A stretch of 64,000 nt of DNA, from positions 434,001-498,000 of the forward strand of contig NZ_SSHJ01000001.1 of assembly GCF_005925345.1 (NCBI RefSeq), written 5' to 3'. Shown one piece after another: positions 61,229 through 64,000 of the stretch (the first letter of the stretch is position 1; every line of letters begins with the position of its first letter). Both the position numbers and the translations under genes were made by a program. Under the pieces are notes generated by a model. It did no database searches and was not told the DNA's origin. It worked only from the letters and a program-made list of their open reading frames with translations. This DNA comes from Pedobacter ureilyticus (GTDB lineage: Bacteria > Bacteroidota > Bacteroidia > Sphingobacteriales > Sphingobacteriaceae).

Positions 61229-61993
61229 TTACGCTCCTTTCTTACTTAAGCTCTGCATCAATTGTTCGTATAGGTCATCGCTCACCTGTTTTTCTGGCTG
61301 CATTTTCTTAACCACCACTTTTTTGCCCTTGGCCTTCGCCCTAATAGTCTTCATCAATTCTTTAGCGTACTCGTCTTTAAATGCAGAAATATCAAAATCT
61401 GAACTATATTGTTTAATCAGTGCCATCCCTACTTGCAATTCCTTTGGCTTAATTGAAACTGTAGGTGTTTTGATATCTTTTGAGTTTCTTATTTCTTCCT
61501 CAAATCTAATTTTGGTAACAACCAATACATCGTTTAAGGGGTGAATTACACATAAATTTTCGTTAGTACGAAGTACAAATCGAGCTACGCCTGCTTTTTT
61601 TGATTTTTGTAATGCCTTTAACAATAGCGAATATGCTTTTTTACCTTGCTGTTCTGGCTCGGTATAATAAGAAGTTTCGTAATAAATAGGGTTAATATCC
61701 GCAAGGTCTACAAAACTTTCTAGCTCAATAAGTTTATTCTTCTCCGGAAGAGCACTTGCAAAATCCTCATCGGCTAAGACCACATAATTGTCTTTCAATA
61801 AAAAACCTTTCACAATACGCTCGTAAGGCACCTCTTTGCCGGTGCGCTCGTTTATACGATGGTATTTAATTTTCGACAAATCTTTACCATCTAACATATC
61901 TAAATCAAGGCTGCTATTTTGTACTGCCGAGTAAAGTTTTACCGGAATATTAACCAGGCCAAAACCTATGGCACCTTTCCAAATTGATTTCAT
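61229..61993 (-). CDS. ku: Non-homologous end-joining protein Ku (254 aa)
   Basis: Bacterial Ku: MKSIWKGAIGFGLVNIPVKL, HRINERTGKEVPYERIVKGF, YYTEPEQQGKKAYSLLLKAL and VARFVLRTNENLCVIHPLND are the family landmarks, with a Lys-rich C-terminal tail that recruits LigD. It binds DNA ends. Immediately upstream of ligD on the same strand. Confidence 0.95.
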   Translation of the reverse strand: MKSIWKGAIGFGLVNIPVKLYSAVQNSSLDLDMLDGKDLSKIKYHRINERTGKEVPYERIVKGFLLKDNYVVLADEDFASALPEKNKLIELESFVDLADINPIYYETSYYTEPEQQGKKAYSLLLKALQKSKKAGVARFVLRTNENLCVIHPLNDVLVVTKIRFEEEIRNSKDIKTPTVSIKPKELQVGMALIKQYSSDFDISAFKDEYAKELMKTIRAKAKGKKVVVKKMQPEKQVSDDLYEQLMQSLSKKGA

Positions 61994-62077
61994 TTCTTAG
62001 CATTTATGTAAACAGGAGGCTTATGCCACTAATCACCTCTAAAACAGCTTACACTAAGAAATAGTTTTTGAAGACAG

Positions 62078-62725
62078 CTATTGGATTAAACCATGTAATA
62101 CGCCATATCTTATCAACGCAGCCGAGTTTTTAGATCCTGTTTTATCTAACAAGCTTTGCCGGTGGCCTTCAATGGTTCTTTTGCTTAGAAACAACTTTTC
62201 CGACATCTCCAAGTTGGTTAACCCTTCGGCAATGAGCTGTAAAATTTCTAATTCTCGCAACGAGAAATCAATTTCATTGTCAGACATGGTCATTAAATAT
62301 TGCTTGCTCTGCAACATCGTATCCATCAAAGACATGGTTAATTCTGCACAGAGATACCTATATCCTTGATTTATAAACTTTATGGCGAATATGAGTTCTT
62401 CTGCAGCAATGTTTTTAAGCAGATAGCCATCTCCACCGTTTTTAAATGCTTCCATCACATACTTTTCGTGATCGTGCATTGAGAGCATTACGACTTTTGT
62501 TTTCGGATACTTTGCTTTTACCTCTCTAAGCAATTGCATTCCATCCATTTGTGGCATATTGATGTCTGCAATAATCAGATCCACTTCTGCCGACCCAAGC
62601 AACTCCATTACTTCTAATCCATTAGTTGCTTCGCCTAAAACCTTAATTTGTTCATCGGCTTCTAGAAGCAACTTAATGCCATTTCTAACAATATTATGAT
62701 CTTCTGCTAAGATTATCCTTATCAT
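62078..62725 (-). CDS. NarL/FixJ-family response regulator (215 aa)
   Basis: Receiver domain (IRIILAEDHNIVRNGIKLLL; acceptor Asp in LIIADINMPQMDGMQLL), a short linker, and a LuxR-type helix-turn-helix (LRELEILQLIAEGLTNLEMS, RTIEGHRQSLLDKTGSKN). No cognate kinase is immediately adjacent on the same strand; the divergent PAS-domain protein at 63019 is a candidate partner. Confidence 0.9.
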   Translation of the reverse strand: MIRIILAEDHNIVRNGIKLLLEADEQIKVLGEATNGLEVMELLGSAEVDLIIADINMPQMDGMQLLREVKAKYPKTKVVMLSMHDHEKYVMEAFKNGGDGYLLKNIAAEELIFAIKFINQGYRYLCAELTMSLMDTMLQSKQYLMTMSDNEIDFSLRELEILQLIAEGLTNLEMSEKLFLSKRTIEGHRQSLLDKTGSKNSAALIRYGVLHGLIQ

Positions 62726-63018
62726 TCTTACTCCAATTTTGAGTTATTTAATTTTCAATGAGCCTAAAATATAACAAACAACTATTAAACAGATTAGATA
62801 ATGGGCTCAATAACCATTAAATGCATTTACATCACAAAAACAAGTATTATTTAAGGTTAAACCAGTACAAATACGCACTAACATGGTGTATATTTAGATT
62901 ATCTTTCTATAATTAAATAACAACGCTTTTTGTTTTATTTATTTTTTTTAAAAATGTAATTAAAAACCGAATAAACTTAATGTTGCAGCAGTTGTTTATT
63001 TAACAAGATCTTATAATT

Positions 63019-64000
63019 ATGCCAAATTTCAAAGCTGCATCGGCTGCTTTAAACGTATTGCCGTTACCTTGTTATGTACTCGACGACGATGCAAATTTCA
63101 TTTTCATTAACGAAAAGGCATTAGCGTGCTTTAAAATGCCTATTCAAGCAATGCTCGGTAAAAATGTATGGGAGCTGTTCCCAAAATCAGTTAATACTTC
63201 CTATTATAAGGAGATAAATAACGCTTTAGCAGCTAAACAAGAAACTAGTTTCGAATACCTATCCGTATTTACAGAAAGCTGGATTAAGCTGACTGTAACA
63301 CCTTTAGCACAGGGAATTATGGTAACATTTGCCTGTATAGAAAAAGAAAAGTATAACGAAAACATGTACAAAACACTGGTAGAACATACACCAGACATTG
63401 TTACCAAATGGACCAGTGATTTACGTTTAAGCTACGGTAATTCTGTTTTTGAGCGCAAGGCAAAATTAACACTCGCCGAAGCAATAGGTAAAACCCATAA
63501 AGAAATTTGGCCGAAACTAGACGTCACTTCCCTTATCAACAAAACGCTAAATGTTTTTAATACCGGAATTTCTGAAACCATTACAATTTCTTTTAAACGG
63601 TATGATAAAGAATTTTACTACAACATAAAGATAGCACCAGAGTTTACTGTTAATGGCAAAGTGAAAAGTGTAATTGCTATCGGGCGTGACATTAGCGAGA
63701 TCAAACAAAATCAAAAAATATTCAACGCTCAGCTAAGCAACAAGTATAAATCACTATTTAACTCCATTAACCAAGGTTTTTGCATTATAGAAGTAATTTG
63801 GGACGAAAAAGGAAATGCCATAGACTATCGGTTTCTGGAAGCCAACCCTGCTTTTCAGAAACAAACTGGCATTATTGACTACCATTTAAAAACAATGAAA
63901 GCGCTTGCCCCAGCCCACGAAAGCCATTGGTATGAAATTTATGGAGAAGTAGTTAAAACTAAACAATCTGTTCATTTTGAGCTTCCTGCAGTAGCCTTAA
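63019..64000 (+). CDS. PAS-domain sensor protein (3' end outside window)
   Basis: Open from an ATG at 63019 with no stop before the window edge (327 codons). Contains at least three PAS-like segments: LPLPCYVLDDDANFIFINEK, TLVEHTPDIVTKW and SLFNSINQGFCIIEVIWDEK. The repeats suggest a cytoplasmic multi-PAS sensor, most likely a histidine kinase, but the kinase part is not visible. It is divergent from the NarL-type regulator and could be its partner. Confidence 0.8.
   Translation, partial: MPNFKAASAALNVLPLPCYVLDDDANFIFINEKALACFKMPIQAMLGKNVWELFPKSVNTSYYKEINNALAAKQETSFEYLSVFTESWIKLTVTPLAQGIMVTFACIEKEKYNENMYKTLVEHTPDIVTKWTSDLRLSYGNSVFERKAKLTLAEAIGKTHKEIWPKLDVTSLINKTLNVFNTGISETITISFKRYDKEFYYNIKIAPEFTVNGKVKSVIAIGRDISEIKQNQKIFNAQLSNKYKSLFNSINQGFCIIEVIWDEKGNAIDYRFLEANPAFQKQTGIIDYHLKTMKALAPAHESHWYEIYGEVVKTKQSVHFELPAVAL

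Noticed and set aside
1..64000. CRISPR arrays, insertion sequences, rRNA
   Set aside because: No regularly spaced repeats, no transposase reading frames and no rRNA sequence were seen on either strand.

Overview
The window looks like a Sphingobacteriaceae genome, most likely Pedobacter or a close relative. The evidence is a SusC/SusD pair with FecI/FecR regulators, a Bacteroidetes-type conjugation set (TraE-F-G-J-K-M, RteC, MobA-B-C), DUF4199 and BatA-type proteins, almost no Shine-Dalgarno sites, and promoters of the Bacteroidetes type. The tRNA-Leu and ietA promoters both read TTTG, 20 bp, TAnnTTTG. Everything was read by eye; no database search was run.

Positions 1 to about 45.33 kb are one integrative and conjugative element (ICE) in the 3' end of a tRNA-Leu(CAA) gene at 45327-45406. 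Its left end lies outside the window. From the left it holds: (a) small backbone genes including a J-domain protein (1-1364); (b) a defence-type island (1.7-9.9 kb) with an IetA/IetS ATPase-subtilase pair, a probable small RNA, two small conserved-looking proteins, an Abi_C-like protein, and a nuclease-NACHT protein with a small Cys-His-Asp protein downstream; (c) the transfer operon on the minus strand (about 22.1 to 10.3 kb): RteC, TraE, TraF, TraG, a lipoprotein, three related TraI-like proteins, TraJ, TraK, a small membrane protein and TraM, with no TraN visible; (d) cargo (22.4-39.2 kb); (e) mobC-mobB-mobA; (f) a regulatory region with palindromes and a large serine recombinase that abuts and overlaps the tRNA.

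The cargo has three parts. The first is a regulator, acetyltransferase, lipoprotein and DsbD-N group. The second is a TonB uptake locus (sigma factor, anti-sigma, SusC, SusD, TlpA-like protein). The third, and the most interesting part of the window, is a reduced class I lanthipeptide-type locus: a full-length LanB dehydratase, a LytTR response regulator with a soluble histidine kinase, and two tiny Ser/Thr-rich peptide genes each followed by its own terminator. No LanC cyclase, protease or exporter is visible.

From about 45.4 kb to the end is ordinary chromosome: DUF3817 protein, HscB, RseP, Dxr, a GH3-family protein, membrane proteins, two glycosyltransferases, DUF4199, a dihydroorotase homologue lacking its metal ligands, a BatA-like protein, the Ku/LigD end-joining pair, a NarL-type regulator and the start of a PAS-domain protein.
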